Shown here in pieces: positions 44,980 through 54,486 of a stretch of DNA of 64,000 nt. The notes beneath the pieces are model-generated. The model did not search any database. It had not been told where the DNA came from and saw only the letters and a program-made list of their open reading frames with translations. The translations under genes were made by a program, and so were the position numbers. The DNA comes from Mesorhizobium sp. SOD10. GTDB lineage: Bacteria; Pseudomonadota; Alphaproteobacteria; Rhizobiales; Rhizobiaceae. Position 1 is the stretch's first letter. Every line of letters starts with the position of its first letter. The stretch spans positions 1 through 64,000 of the forward strand of contig CCNA01000045.1 in the NCBI GenBank assembly GCA_000824805.1. Direction: 5' to 3'.

Positions 44980-46299
44980 TCAGTGGGAGACGCGAACCGG
45001 GATCGGCCGCAGCGAGACCTGTCTCAAGCCAAGCACGCCCAGCACGAAGAAGAGCCAGACGGGATCGCCGCGGTGGAAGAAGAAGCTTTCCAGGAAAGCG
45101 TTCAACGCGGTGAACAGCACCACCATCATGAAGAAGTCGCCGAGGAAGATGTTCTCCTTGCGTGCCGGAATGCGCATATAGTCGCGCAAGGGAGCGATCA
45201 GGAAGGTGTAGACGGCGACGCAGAGCGCCGGAATGCCCATCAGCACGGCGATGTCGAGATAGCCGTCATGGCCATGCACGATGGTGCGGATGTCCCAGGG
45301 TCGGTCGAACGGCTGGTCCTGGTTGAGCAGCAGCGGCGTCCCCCAGAAGCTTTCGTAGCCGTAGCCGGTCCATGGCTTCTTCGCCAGCATCTCGCCGGCG
45401 AACTCCCACAGCGTCGTGCGTCCGGTATAGGTCAGGTCGGGGAAATAGATTGCCGCCAGATGCTTCACCGGCGCGATGAAGACGATGCCGAGCGTGCCGA
45501 CGGCGGTCGCGATGATCGCCAGCGCGAACAGGATAGGCGTGCCCAGCCGCATGCCGATGAGGCTGGGCAGTACGACGATCATGATCGAGAACGGGACGAG
45601 ACCGGCGGTCGTCTTTGAGCCGGTGTGGAGCATGAACACCATCGCCGCGCAGAAGATGCCTGCGCCCCACCAGCGCTGACCGCGCCGGAACAGATAGAGC
45701 CCGGCGAAGCTGAAGCAGGCCATCACCGGCCCGGCGATGTTCTTGTGGGTGAAGACGCCGCGCCACAAGCCGGCATGCTCCGGCTCCTGCGAGTCGGCGG
45801 TGTGCAGCGCCTCATGCGGGAAGACGAACAGGCCGATATAGGATAGGCCGATCACCACGACGGCGGTGAAGATGATCACGCGTGCGAAGGAATCGGCGTC
45901 GCGCGGCAGCACCAGGATGGTCGCCATGGTGATGATGCCGATCATGGTGAAGGAGGCGGCGCGCATTGCCGCGGGCGGCTCCGTGGCAAGCACCACTGAC
46001 AGGAAGAAGAAGCCCAGCATCAGCGCCCAGGAGGGACTCACCAGCGAGCGCAGCACGCGCGGGTCGGCGAAGCCGAGCAACGAGAAGATGGAGATTGCGC
46101 CGAGCGAGCCGAAGCCGAGCTGGTTGACGATGTCGCCGCCGTCGCCGGTCAGTTCCGCGCCAGCCGGCTGGAAGGGCCGGAACGAGACCATGATGACGGT
46201 GAACAAGAGCGCGGCGATAGCCGTCGCCACACCTTCCCGGGTGAAGGCGACGCCGAGCGGCGCGCGCTCAATTCTTCTCAGGCTGTCGGTACTGCTCAT
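44980..46299 (-). CDS. O-antigen ligase/polymerase-like membrane protein
   Basis: About 439 residues from ATG 46299. ATGs at 46305 and 46341 are also in frame. Ten or more membrane helices are visible, with a large periplasmic loop before the last ones carrying TGRTTLWEF and GYGYESFWG. The Wzy_C-type core includes HKNIAGPVMACF and GSKTTAGLVPFSI. Such proteins act as polymerase or ligase in surface polysaccharide synthesis at the periplasmic face. The start overlaps the GT2 stop by about 30 bases, so the two are co-transcribed. Which of the two activities it has cannot be decided here. Confidence 0.85.
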   Translation of the reverse strand: MSSTDSLRRIERAPLGVAFTREGVATAIAALLFTVIMVSFRPFQPAGAELTGDGGDIVNQLGFGSLGAISIFSLLGFADPRVLRSLVSPSWALMLGFFFLSVVLATEPPAAMRAASFTMIGIITMATILVLPRDADSFARVIIFTAVVVIGLSYIGLFVFPHEALHTADSQEPEHAGLWRGVFTHKNIAGPVMACFSFAGLYLFRRGQRWWGAGIFCAAMVFMLHTGSKTTAGLVPFSIMIVVLPSLIGMRLGTPILFALAIIATAVGTLGIVFIAPVKHLAAIYFPDLTYTGRTTLWEFAGEMLAKKPWTGYGYESFWGTPLLLNQDQPFDRPWDIRTIVHGHDGYLDIAVLMGIPALCVAVYTFLIAPLRDYMRIPARKENIFLGDFFMMVVLFTALNAFLESFFFHRGDPVWLFFVLGVLGLRQVSLRPIPVRVSH

Positions 46300-47266
46300 T
46301 GGCATATCCGAATTCGGCGAGCACCCGGCCGAGCGCGACATAGACCGGGTAGAGGCCGCTGGTCAGCGAGCCGGTGCGCGCCAGCCGGACGGCGCCGCGC
46401 AGCGGCGAGGCCGCAAGCAGCGCCAGGCTTTTGAGGAAGACTTTAAGGCCGGCAAACGGCGTGCCGGCCCGCTTCTTCTTTTCGACAAGCGTCGAGATCA
46501 CGCCGTTGCGCAGGCTGCGGGCCCGGATCCAGTCGGCCTCGACGCGCCGGGCCGGCACGGTTTCGTTGACCTTTGCCTCGGCGCACCAGCCGAGCACGAA
46601 GCCTTTCTGCGCCGAACGGCTGAGGAAGTCCGAATCGCCGCCGCCCATGAAATTGAACCTGAGGTCGAGGAAGGGCGGTCCCATGGCTGCAAGCACGTTG
46701 CGCCCGACCAGCAGATTGCCGGACGAATAGAGCGCCGGCACGCGGCCGGTCTCACGATACGCCGGCGCAAAGACCGGGTGCTCAGCCCATCGGGCGTGGC
46801 CCGGATCGGCAAAGACCGGCACTTGCGGGCCGCCGACAATATCGGCTTGAAGCGTCTCGGCGGCGCCACACATGCGCTCCAGCCAGTCGGGCTCGGCGAT
46901 CTCGTCGTCATCGATGACCAAAAGGTGCCTGAAATTGGGAAATTGCAGGATCGCCGTCTGCCAGCCGGCATTATAGGCGCTGCAATTGCCGCGCTCATGC
47001 GCGATGATGACCAGGCCGGGCATCTCGCCGCTCTCGAACAACGGAAGCACGGCCTTGGCGCCCTCGCGCGCCTCGGCCTCGTTTTCCATGACGATGACGG
47101 CAAAGCGCCGGTCGGTCTGCTGCGTCTTGAGGGAAGTCAGCGTTTCAAGCACCTGCTTAGGCCGCTTGAAGGTCGGCAGCGTCACGACCGCCTCGACGGT
47201 CTCGGCAACAAGCCCCGGCGACCGTCCCGCGATCGATACAGAAGCGTCGGACGGCAAAGGGATCAT
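46268..47266 (-). CDS. GT2 family glycosyltransferase
   Basis: A 332-residue GT-A fold enzyme. The start VVTLPTFKRPKQVLETLTSL is the typical nucleotide-sugar entry segment, and the metal site is LLVIDDDEIAEPDWL, with a DxD-like motif. FNFMGGGDSDFLSRSA resembles the acceptor-side GGEDxDL motif. There are no clear membrane helices except a weak C-terminal hydrophobic patch. It is divergent from the GT4 gene across about 170 bases, so a common regulatory region may serve the glycan locus. Confidence 0.9.
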   Translation of the reverse strand: MIPLPSDASVSIAGRSPGLVAETVEAVVTLPTFKRPKQVLETLTSLKTQQTDRRFAVIVMENEAEAREGAKAVLPLFESGEMPGLVIIAHERGNCSAYNAGWQTAILQFPNFRHLLVIDDDEIAEPDWLERMCGAAETLQADIVGGPQVPVFADPGHARWAEHPVFAPAYRETGRVPALYSSGNLLVGRNVLAAMGPPFLDLRFNFMGGGDSDFLSRSAQKGFVLGWCAEAKVNETVPARRVEADWIRARSLRNGVISTLVEKKKRAGTPFAGLKVFLKSLALLAASPLRGAVRLARTGSLTSGLYPVYVALGRVLAEFGYANEQYRQPEKN

Positions 47267-47435
47267 CCGTTTTAAGCAGCGTGGGTCCGAGCCCTCGATA
47301 GCATCGCGGTGATAACGTTCCGTTAATCACCTTCTCGCCCGCCTGTCGGAAAAGTCGGGTCTTCGGCCTTTGACAGTGCCATTTAATCAAGGCTTCACCG
47401 CGTTTTGCTACCGGCTGCAGCCAAGGATAGGTGAG

Positions 47436-48605
47436 ATGCATCTGCTGTTCGCCACATCGATCGTGCCTGATGGCGCTCTCGCCTCGGGCTACGAGATTGC
47501 CAATGCCGCCATCATCGACGCGCTACGGCGCGCCGGTGTGCGCGTGACGGTGATCGGCTTCATCTGGCCAGGGAAGACCCCATCCGATCCGCAAAACACC
47601 ATTGTGCTCGACGCCGTCGAAGTCCGCACCGAAAGCGCTTCGCCGTTGCAGAAGCTTGCCTGGCTGGGCAAGGCGGTTTTCTCCGGCCTTACCTTCTCCT
47701 CGGTCAAGCTGCGCGTCGTCTCCGACGCGCAAGTCCGCGCCGCCATCGAACGCGCCGGTCCCTTCGACGGCTATGTCCTGAACTCGGTGCAGTTCGCCGG
47801 CGCCTTCGAGAAGGTTCTCGCCGACCGTCCATTCGTCTTCGTCGCGCACAATGTCGAGCATCGCTCGGCCGAGGAAAACGCCGCCGCCGCGGGCAGCGCG
47901 CTTCAGCGCTGGATGTTCCGCCGCGAGGCCAGGCTCCTTAAGGTCGTTGAGGAACGCCTCTGCGGCGGCGCGCGCTTTGTCTTCACGCTGGCCGAGGAAG
48001 ACCGCGCGGCACTTGGCGTCGCCTCCGACAGACGCTCGGCGGTGCTGCCGCTGGTGACCCGCGCGCAGGCGCCGATGGGCAAAGCGCCGCGCCGCATCGA
48101 TTGCGACGCCGCGCTGATCGGCACCTGGACCTGGCAGCCCAACCGCATCGGGCTCGACTGGTTTCTGACCAAGGTCGTGCCGCATCTGAAGCCGGATTTC
48201 CGCGTCAGGATCGCCGGCAACATGCCTGCAGGCATCAGCTCGCCGCATCCCGGCATCTCTTTCGTCGGCAGGGTTCCGGATGCGCAGGCCTTCGTGCGCG
48301 GCGCCGCCGTCATTCCCTTGATCAGCACCGCCGGCAGTGGCGTGCAGCTGAAGACCATCGAAACCTTCGAGCTCGGCCTGCCGTGCGTTGCCACCAGCCG
48401 CTCGCTGCGCGGCATCGGCTATCGTCCCGACAATTGCGTGGTGACCGACGATCCGGTCGCTTTTGCCGCCGCCCTCCAGGCGGCCGCCAATGTCCGCGAT
48501 GTCGATGGCAGCGCCTTCCATCGCCGCCAGCTCAAGGCGCTCGATGCCGCGATCGGGCTTGGCCTGGAGAAGCTCGGCGCCGTCAGGCAGGAGGTCGCGG
48601 CATGA
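47436..48605 (+). CDS. GT4-type glycosyltransferase
   Basis: About 389 residues from ATG 47436, with GGTGAG upstream. The N-terminus HLLFATSIVPDGALASGYEI is the acceptor-binding Rossmann fold. The C-terminal nucleotide-sugar part has GISFVGRVPDAQAFVRGAAV and the TAGSGVQLKTIETFELGLP block, which holds the conserved glutamate of the EX7E type. Such enzymes add a sugar to a lipid-linked intermediate on the cytoplasmic face. It overlaps the WecG-like gene as ATGA. Confidence 0.9.
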   Translation: MHLLFATSIVPDGALASGYEIANAAIIDALRRAGVRVTVIGFIWPGKTPSDPQNTIVLDAVEVRTESASPLQKLAWLGKAVFSGLTFSSVKLRVVSDAQVRAAIERAGPFDGYVLNSVQFAGAFEKVLADRPFVFVAHNVEHRSAEENAAAAGSALQRWMFRREARLLKVVEERLCGGARFVFTLAEEDRAALGVASDRRSAVLPLVTRAQAPMGKAPRRIDCDAALIGTWTWQPNRIGLDWFLTKVVPHLKPDFRVRIAGNMPAGISSPHPGISFVGRVPDAQAFVRGAAVIPLISTAGSGVQLKTIETFELGLPCVATSRSLRGIGYRPDNCVVTDDPVAFAAALQAAANVRDVDGSAFHRRQLKALDAAIGLGLEKLGAVRQEVAA

Positions 48606-49396
48606 ACATGCACACCGCGCGCGCCGCCTTCGGCTTCGACACGCTGAAGACCATTTTGGGCATTCCGGTGCTGGCCATACGCTGGGACGAGGCCATCGCT
48701 CTGCTCACAAGGCTGATCGACGAGCGCCGTTTCACCAAGGTGAGCTTCCTCAACGCCCATAACGCCAACCTCGCCTGCACCGATCCGGTCTTTGCCGAGG
48801 CGCTGGAAAATTTCCTTATCCTTCCCGATGGTGTCGGTGTCGACATCGCGGCGAAGCTGCTTTACGGCGCGCCTTTCCCCAGCAACCTCAACGGCACCGA
48901 TTTCATTCCGGCCTTCCTGCAGGCTTCGTCCCATCCGCTGACGGTGGCGCTGCTCGGCACGACGCGCGCCAATGCCGAAGCCGCATGCGCGAAGCTTTCG
49001 ACGCTCGCCATGCAGCACAATTTCGTCGTCATCCATGACGGCTTCTTCTCCGCCGCCGAGGAGCCGGCGATCCTCGAGCGCATCGCCAGGCTGCGGCCGG
49101 ATATATTGCTAGTCGCCATGGGCGTGCCGCGCCAGGAACTATGGATCGAGCGCCACATCGACAGCCGCCATTGCACGCTGCCGGTGGCCGTCGGCGCGCT
49201 GCTCGATTTCATGAGCGGCTCGGTGCCGCGCGCGCCCCTTTGGCTGCGCCGGCTGCGGCTCGAATGGCTGTTTCGCCTGTGGATCGAACCCGGCCGCCTG
49301 TGGCGCCGCTACATCGTCGGCAATCCGCTCTTCCTGTGGCGCGTCGTCAGGCAGAAACTGTCGCTCGGCCCGCGGCCGCTGGAGGCGCGCCGGTGA
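48602..49396 (+). CDS. WecG/TagA/CpsF family glycosyltransferase
   Basis: About 264 residues from ATG 48602, which overlaps the previous stop (ATGA). The TagA signatures are FLNAHNANLACTDPVFAEAL, LILPDGVGVDIAAKLL, and the C-terminal RPDILLVAMGVPRQELW. Known members transfer N-acetylmannosamine or related sugars to undecaprenyl-linked GlcNAc. The next gene overlaps it as GTGA, so three transferases form one coupled unit. Confidence 0.93.
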   Translation: MNMHTARAAFGFDTLKTILGIPVLAIRWDEAIALLTRLIDERRFTKVSFLNAHNANLACTDPVFAEALENFLILPDGVGVDIAAKLLYGAPFPSNLNGTDFIPAFLQASSHPLTVALLGTTRANAEAACAKLSTLAMQHNFVVIHDGFFSAAEEPAILERIARLRPDILLVAMGVPRQELWIERHIDSRHCTLPVAVGALLDFMSGSVPRAPLWLRRLRLEWLFRLWIEPGRLWRRYIVGNPLFLWRVVRQKLSLGPRPLEARR

Positions 49397-50319
49397 ACAG
49401 CCGCTTCGTGCCGGATACCGACACCGCGATAGAACCGCTGCCGCGCGCTCCCCTGGCCGCGATCGTCACCGCGAGCTACGCACCCGACTTCGAGCGCTGC
49501 CGGCTCTTGTGCGAAACCGTCGACCGCCACGTCACCGGCATGGCGCATCATTACATTCTTACCGAACATCGCGACGTCGCGCTGTTTCGCCAGCTCGAAG
49601 GCAGCCGCCGCAGCGTCGTCGACGAGCGGGACCTGTTGCCGCGCTGGCTGCGCGTGTTCGACGATCCGCTGAGCGGCTTCCGCCGCCGCGTCTGGCTGAG
49701 CTTCAAAACGCAGCCGCTACGCGGCTGGCATGTGCAGCAGCTGCGCCGCATCGCCATTGCCGGGCACGCAAAGGAGGACGTGCTCGTCTTCTGCGATTCC
49801 GACGTCGCCTTCCTGAAACCGTTCGATACCGGCGCCTTCTGGCGCGACGGCAAGGTGCGGCTGTTCCGGCGCGACGGCGTTCTGTCGAACGACGGGCATG
49901 ACGAGCATCGCATCTGGTCGCGCAATGCCGGCGCAGCCCTCGGCATCGATCCTGCCAATCGATCGAGCCACGACTACATCTCGACGCTGATCGCCTGGCG
50001 CCGCGAGACGGTCAACGCGATGTGCGAGCGCATCGAGAAGATGCACGGCCGCGACTGGGTCGGCGTCGTCGGTTCGGCGCGCCAGTTCTCCGAATGCATG
50101 ATCTATGGCCGCTATGTCGACGACGTGCTTGAGGGCGCCGGCCATTTCTACGGTTCGGAGGAGTTCTGCCGCGTCCATTGGAACGGCGAGCCGCTCTCGG
50201 ATGACGAGTTCCGCCGTTTCGTCGACACCATGGGGCCGGAACAGGTGGCGATCGGCATGCAGTCCTTCATCGGCACGGATGTCGCCCGTATCCGCCGCCT
50301 GATCGGGCTTTCTGCGTAA
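49393..50319 (+). CDS. DUF6492 family protein, glycosyltransferase-like
   Basis: About 308 residues from GTG 49393, which overlaps the preceding stop. The N-terminal part has AAIVTASYAPDFERCRLLC and a DSDVAFLKPF motif (an Asp-x-Asp style site), which make a GT-A fold likely. I recognise it as the DUF6492 family found in polysaccharide loci. Enzymatic function has not been assigned to the family as far as I recall. It ends three bases before the convergent flippase gene. Confidence 0.75.
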   Translation: MNSRFVPDTDTAIEPLPRAPLAAIVTASYAPDFERCRLLCETVDRHVTGMAHHYILTEHRDVALFRQLEGSRRSVVDERDLLPRWLRVFDDPLSGFRRRVWLSFKTQPLRGWHVQQLRRIAIAGHAKEDVLVFCDSDVAFLKPFDTGAFWRDGKVRLFRRDGVLSNDGHDEHRIWSRNAGAALGIDPANRSSHDYISTLIAWRRETVNAMCERIEKMHGRDWVGVVGSARQFSECMIYGRYVDDVLEGAGHFYGSEEFCRVHWNGEPLSDDEFRRFVDTMGPEQVAIGMQSFIGTDVARIRRLIGLSA

Positions 50320-50322
50320 GAC

Positions 50323-51618
50323 TCAGACGGCTTTTGCCGGCCGGCGCATGGCCGAATAGGTCAAAAGCATCGAGGCGAGATAGAGCAGCAGGAAGGCGAT
50401 GTTGAGCGACAGCACCAGATTGGCTGTGTCAGGGATCATCGTCAGCACATAGGTAAGCAGAACCGCCTTCAAGCCGGCGAGCAGGCCAAGATTGATTGCC
50501 CTGACCGCCGTCTGGCCGCGCGCGAAGAGAAGCTCGGCCTGATATTCGACGAGGTTGCGCAATCCTGGCACGCAGACCGCGAGCGCCACCAGCGGTGCCG
50601 CCTCGGCGACATTCTTGCCGAGCGCGTTCGGGAAGAAATGCAGCACGATGCCGAGCGCCATCAGCGCCAGCGTCGAGACCAGGAACACGCCGCCTTCTAT
50701 GCCGCTCTTCACCGCCAGCCGCGACAGAAGCTCCGGCGCCCGCATCATGCGCTGCACCAGCATCATCGAGAAGGTGCGGATCGGGATCGCGGTGAGATCG
50801 ACCAGCCGCATGATGATGGCGTAGATGCCGGCGAGATGCGGCCCGCCGATCGACAGCACCAGGAGCTTGTCGAACTCCATCTGCAGGTAGAACAGCACCT
50901 CGGATCCGGCGACGTAGATGGAATCGGCGAGCCGCCGGAAATAGAGCTCTCTGCGCAACCTCAACCGCTGGCGCGGATAGAAGAAGACGAAGGCGATGAT
51001 CAGCGAGGCGGCATTGGAGCCGATATAGAACAGCGACCAGACGCCGATCGTGTGCCGTGCGGCAAGCATGAAAAGGATCGCGCCGACTGCCCTGAGCGCC
51101 GTCGCCAGGATCGCGAGCACGGCCGCCCGCCCGAACTTGCCGAGCCCGTTGTTGACGATCAGCGCCACTTCGACCGGCCGCCACAGAAGCGCCTCGGCGA
51201 AGACGACCGCGGCGAAGGACGACAGCGGCACGGTGCCGGCAAAGAAGATCAGGTAGACGATGTAGGAAGCGCTAGCGAGGAACGGCAGCGACAACACGCT
51301 GAGAAGCAGGAAACCGGCAGTGAAGGTGCCGATCAGGTTGGGACGGATCGTGGCGGTGCGGTAGAGCGCCGAGATGAAGCCGAAGGCCAGGATGCGCGAC
51401 AGCATGATGCCGGCGGCCGAGGCGGTCGCGAACATGCCAAACTCGGCGATCGAAAGCGTGTTGGCCAAAGCGACGAAATAGGCGAGCGAAAAGACCAGCC
51501 GACCGCCGGCGCCGCTGATGGCCGAGAGATAGTCGAATACCAGTTTCCGGCGGGTGGCCACGAAGTGGCCGATCCGCGCGAAGCTCCGCGTGTGCGGCAT
51601 GTCGCTGGCCTGGGTCAT
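50323..51618 (-). CDS. Wzx-like polysaccharide flippase
   Basis: A 431-residue membrane protein from ATG 51618 (earlier starts up to 51726 add only polar sequence). Twelve or so hydrophobic segments fit the oligosaccharide flippase family. The start LSAISGAGGRLVFSLAYFVALANTLSIAEFG is the usual first-helix region (residues ~31-61). It would move the lipid-linked repeat unit across the inner membrane for the Wzy-type pathway. It faces the DUF6492 gene end to end, on the strand opposite to the transferase block. Confidence 0.88.
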   Translation of the reverse strand: MTQASDMPHTRSFARIGHFVATRRKLVFDYLSAISGAGGRLVFSLAYFVALANTLSIAEFGMFATASAAGIMLSRILAFGFISALYRTATIRPNLIGTFTAGFLLLSVLSLPFLASASYIVYLIFFAGTVPLSSFAAVVFAEALLWRPVEVALIVNNGLGKFGRAAVLAILATALRAVGAILFMLAARHTIGVWSLFYIGSNAASLIIAFVFFYPRQRLRLRRELYFRRLADSIYVAGSEVLFYLQMEFDKLLVLSIGGPHLAGIYAIIMRLVDLTAIPIRTFSMMLVQRMMRAPELLSRLAVKSGIEGGVFLVSTLALMALGIVLHFFPNALGKNVAEAAPLVALAVCVPGLRNLVEYQAELLFARGQTAVRAINLGLLAGLKAVLLTYVLTMIPDTANLVLSLNIAFLLLYLASMLLTYSAMRRPAKAV

Positions 51619-51817
51619 ATCCGGGGCGATAGATAGGCTGGAAAGTTTAACGCGGCGTTCTGGCGACGGCGCGGTGGCGATGAAATGCCCTGAACTAGGT
51701 GAAAAACTCCACCCGCCGAGGCGCAAAATTAACCGTTTGTTTCCTATGCCTGTTTAGCGTGGCTTAACGATTGGCCGATCCGCCGCGCCCAAGCCGCCAG
51801 AGAGTAGTTCCAGGACA

Positions 51818-54274
51818 ATGGTCGACAGGGATAACCGTGATGACTGGAGGCGCGAGCGTTCTCTGCTCGCGCTCGGCCAAGCCATGCGCGGCGACGAGAA
51901 CACGGTTTCGATCGGCGACCGGGCTAATTCCTCCTGGCGCGAGGACGCCGCCGCGCGCCATCGCGCCGCGCGTTCCGAGCGCGAAGCGAAATTGAATGCA
52001 CGGCCTGCCGAAACCGGCGAATTTGACCGGGATCAGGTGCAAGCGGAATCGGGGCCGGTCGACACCGAATATGACCGGCACGGAAGAAATCGGTCCGATT
52101 CATCCGGGCCGCTCTATGAAGCTCCATTGGAGAGCCATCAGCCGCAAGTCGCTGCCGAACCTCATACGCGCCGGTCGCCAGCCGGCGACGATACCGAGGA
52201 ATGGAAACCGCTGATCGATCCGATGCAGGTCGTGCACGGCATCACGCGATCCAAGGCGCTGATCCTGTCGACGACCATCCTTGGCGCCGCGCTCGGTGTC
52301 GTCATCGCCTTGTCGACGCCGAAGAAGTATGAGGCCACCACCGACGTCATCGTCGACCCGCGCGATCTCAAGCTCACCGACCGCGACCTGACGCAGAACG
52401 TGGTCGCCTCGGATGCGACGCTGGCCATCGTCGAGAACCAGGTTCGCATCCTGACTTCGGGTACCGTTCTCAACAAGGTCGTCAGCGATCTCAATCTCAC
52501 CAACGATCCCGAGTTCAACGGCCAGGGCAAGGGCGGCTTTGGCCTGATATCGATGCTGCGCTCGATCCTGTCACGGCAGGATGCGGGCGCCGCTGACGAA
52601 GCGCGCAAGCGCGCGCTGGCGGTGAGCAATCTGTATGAAAGCCTGGATGTCGAGCGCGGCGGCAAGACCTTCGTGGTCTCGGTCAGCGCCACCACGCAGA
52701 ACGCCGAGAAATCCGCCCTGATCGCCAACACCATGGTCAAGGCGTTCAAGCAGATCTCCAGCGAGATCCAGTCGAGCACGGCGGGCCGCGCCAATGACGA
52801 GATCACCGCCAGGCTCGACGAACTGCGCAAGGGTGTCGAGACGGCCGAGCGCGCCGTCGAGGATTTCAGGGCGACGCACGACCTTGTCGACGCGCAGGGC
52901 CACCTGATCAGCGACGACCAGATGCTGAAGCTCAACGAGCAGCTTTCTGTCGCTCGCGCCCGCACGCTCGAGCTCAACGCGCGCGCCGCCTCGGCCCGCT
53001 CGCTGAACGTCAATTCGGTGCTCAGCGGCACGTTGCCGGAAGAGATAAACTCCAACATGATGAGCGAGCTGCGCTCGCAATACGCGGCGTTGAAGCAAGA
53101 AGCCGACCGTGCCCAGGTCAAGCTCGGGCCGCGTCATCCGGAGATCGAGGCGCTCAACGCCCAGCTCGCCGGCGCGCGCGAGCGGATCGGCGCCGAGCTG
53201 CAGCGTATCGCGTCCTCGCTGCAGGTCGACCTGAAGCGCTCCGTCCAGCTCGAGCAAGACCTGTCCTCGCGCCTGGCGCAGGCCAAGGTCCAGAGCGGCG
53301 ACGTCAACAACGATCTGGTCTCGCTGCGCGAGCTGGAGCGCGAGGCGGCCGCCAAGCGTTCCGTCTATGAGCAGTTCCTGCTGCGCGCCAAGGAAACCGG
53401 CGAGCAGAAGGACATCAACACCGCCAATATCAGCGTCATTTCGGAGGCCTATGCGCCGCTGCAGGCCAAGGGGCCGTCGCGTGCGGTGATGGCCTTGGCG
53501 GGCCTGTTTGCCGGCCTGTTCGCCGGCATCGGCCTCGGCGGACTTCGCGGCGCCTATGCAAGCTTGCGCGAGACGGCCGATAGCCGTTCGCGGCGCAGGG
53601 CCGATGGACGTTCCAGGATGGAAAGCAATTCCAATCGGGCCGCTCCGCTCCCGGCGCCGCCGGTCGTTACCCCGCCGACGGTCGCGCCTGCCGCTCCGGC
53701 GCCGACCTCGTCCCTCGCGCCACCGCCTCCGGCACCGTCATTCACACCGCCTACAGCGGCGTCTTTTGCGCCGCCGCCTGCCTCACCTGCGGCTCGTACG
53801 CCGGTCGCGGAGGCTGCGCCGGGCCCGGCGCAATCCGTCACGCCGCCGGTGCCGGCCAATGACGCAGGCCGTCCGGGGCTCTTGGGCTCGCTGGCCTCGG
53901 CGGTTCGCTATTTCGTGCGCCGCGAGCCGGCTGAAACGGTGGATCTGGACTCTGTCCCGCCCGAGAGCGTCTGGCGCGCGCCCAGCCGGGAAGAGCACCA
54001 TCCCTGGGCTGAGTCACAGGCGCGGGAGAATGCCCGGCCGCCATACGAGCAGGGCTATTCCTATTCGTACCGGCCGGATCATGGCCGGACCGATCCCTAT
54101 GAGGATCATAATTCGGCATCGCCCTCCCACGATCTGCAGTCGCCGGCCAGCGGCGAGGCCCGGCCAACTGCCGACCAGCGGGTCGAGATCGACGAGATCC
54201 GCGCCAGCCTGCGCGAATTTCGTGAGGCTGTGCGCGAGCTGACCGAGAGCCGTGCGCGCCGCCGTTATTTCTAA
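51818..54274 (+). CDS. Wzz/GumC-type polysaccharide chain-length and export protein, extended
   Basis: An 818-residue inner-membrane protein. A cytoplasmic N-terminal extension of ~140 residues (charged and disordered) precedes the first membrane helix (146-166) and the Wzz domain. The periplasmic part is mostly coiled coil (330-540), with the GNVR-like segment at about 436-460 (LGPRHPEIEALNAQLAGAR). The second helix is at ~556-577. A Pro/Ala-rich C-terminal tail of ~240 residues follows, with no tyrosine-kinase motif. Typical family lengths are about 450-750, so both tails are long. It probably sets chain length and links to export. Confidence 0.88.
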   Translation: MVDRDNRDDWRRERSLLALGQAMRGDENTVSIGDRANSSWREDAAARHRAARSEREAKLNARPAETGEFDRDQVQAESGPVDTEYDRHGRNRSDSSGPLYEAPLESHQPQVAAEPHTRRSPAGDDTEEWKPLIDPMQVVHGITRSKALILSTTILGAALGVVIALSTPKKYEATTDVIVDPRDLKLTDRDLTQNVVASDATLAIVENQVRILTSGTVLNKVVSDLNLTNDPEFNGQGKGGFGLISMLRSILSRQDAGAADEARKRALAVSNLYESLDVERGGKTFVVSVSATTQNAEKSALIANTMVKAFKQISSEIQSSTAGRANDEITARLDELRKGVETAERAVEDFRATHDLVDAQGHLISDDQMLKLNEQLSVARARTLELNARAASARSLNVNSVLSGTLPEEINSNMMSELRSQYAALKQEADRAQVKLGPRHPEIEALNAQLAGARERIGAELQRIASSLQVDLKRSVQLEQDLSSRLAQAKVQSGDVNNDLVSLRELEREAAAKRSVYEQFLLRAKETGEQKDINTANISVISEAYAPLQAKGPSRAVMALAGLFAGLFAGIGLGGLRGAYASLRETADSRSRRRADGRSRMESNSNRAAPLPAPPVVTPPTVAPAAPAPTSSLAPPPPAPSFTPPTAASFAPPPASPAARTPVAEAAPGPAQSVTPPVPANDAGRPGLLGSLASAVRYFVRREPAETVDLDSVPPESVWRAPSREEHHPWAESQARENARPPYEQGYSYSYRPDHGRTDPYEDHNSASPSHDLQSPASGEARPTADQRVEIDEIRASLREFREAVRELTESRARRRYF

Positions 54275-54287
54275 ACCGCCCATATTT

Positions 54288-54431
54288 CTAAACGGCTCGC
54301 GGTTCGATAAAAGCGGCCGGTTTCGGGTTTACGGCATCCGACGACGCTTTGACGGGATTGCCTTGTCGAATTTTCGTGAAAATGCCGCGCTGCATTTCGG
54401 CCGCAAGCGTCTCGCTCTGGTGGATCGACAT
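54288..54431 (-). CDS. possible small minus-strand ORF with coding-like codons
   Basis: From an ATG at 54431 the frame encodes about 47 residues, MSIHQSETLAAEMQRGIF then a Lys/Pro-rich end. The codons upstream to about 54,486 are also typical of the genome, but no ATG, GTG or TTG opens them before the frame enters the folD gene antisense. No Shine-Dalgarno is visible. It could be a chance frame or the remains of a gene. Confidence 0.2.
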   Translation of the reverse strand: MSIHQSETLAAEMQRGIFTKIRQGNPVKASSDAVNPKPAAFIEPRAV

Positions 54432-54486
54432 GCCGATCGAGGAATGAGGCCAGGCATCGGCCTCGTAGCGGAGCTGAGGGTTGGTG

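Noticed and set aside
47370..47435. Longer N-terminus for the GT4 gene
   Set aside because: The family fold starts at ATG 47436, which has GGTGAG just upstream; the extra 22 residues do not fit.
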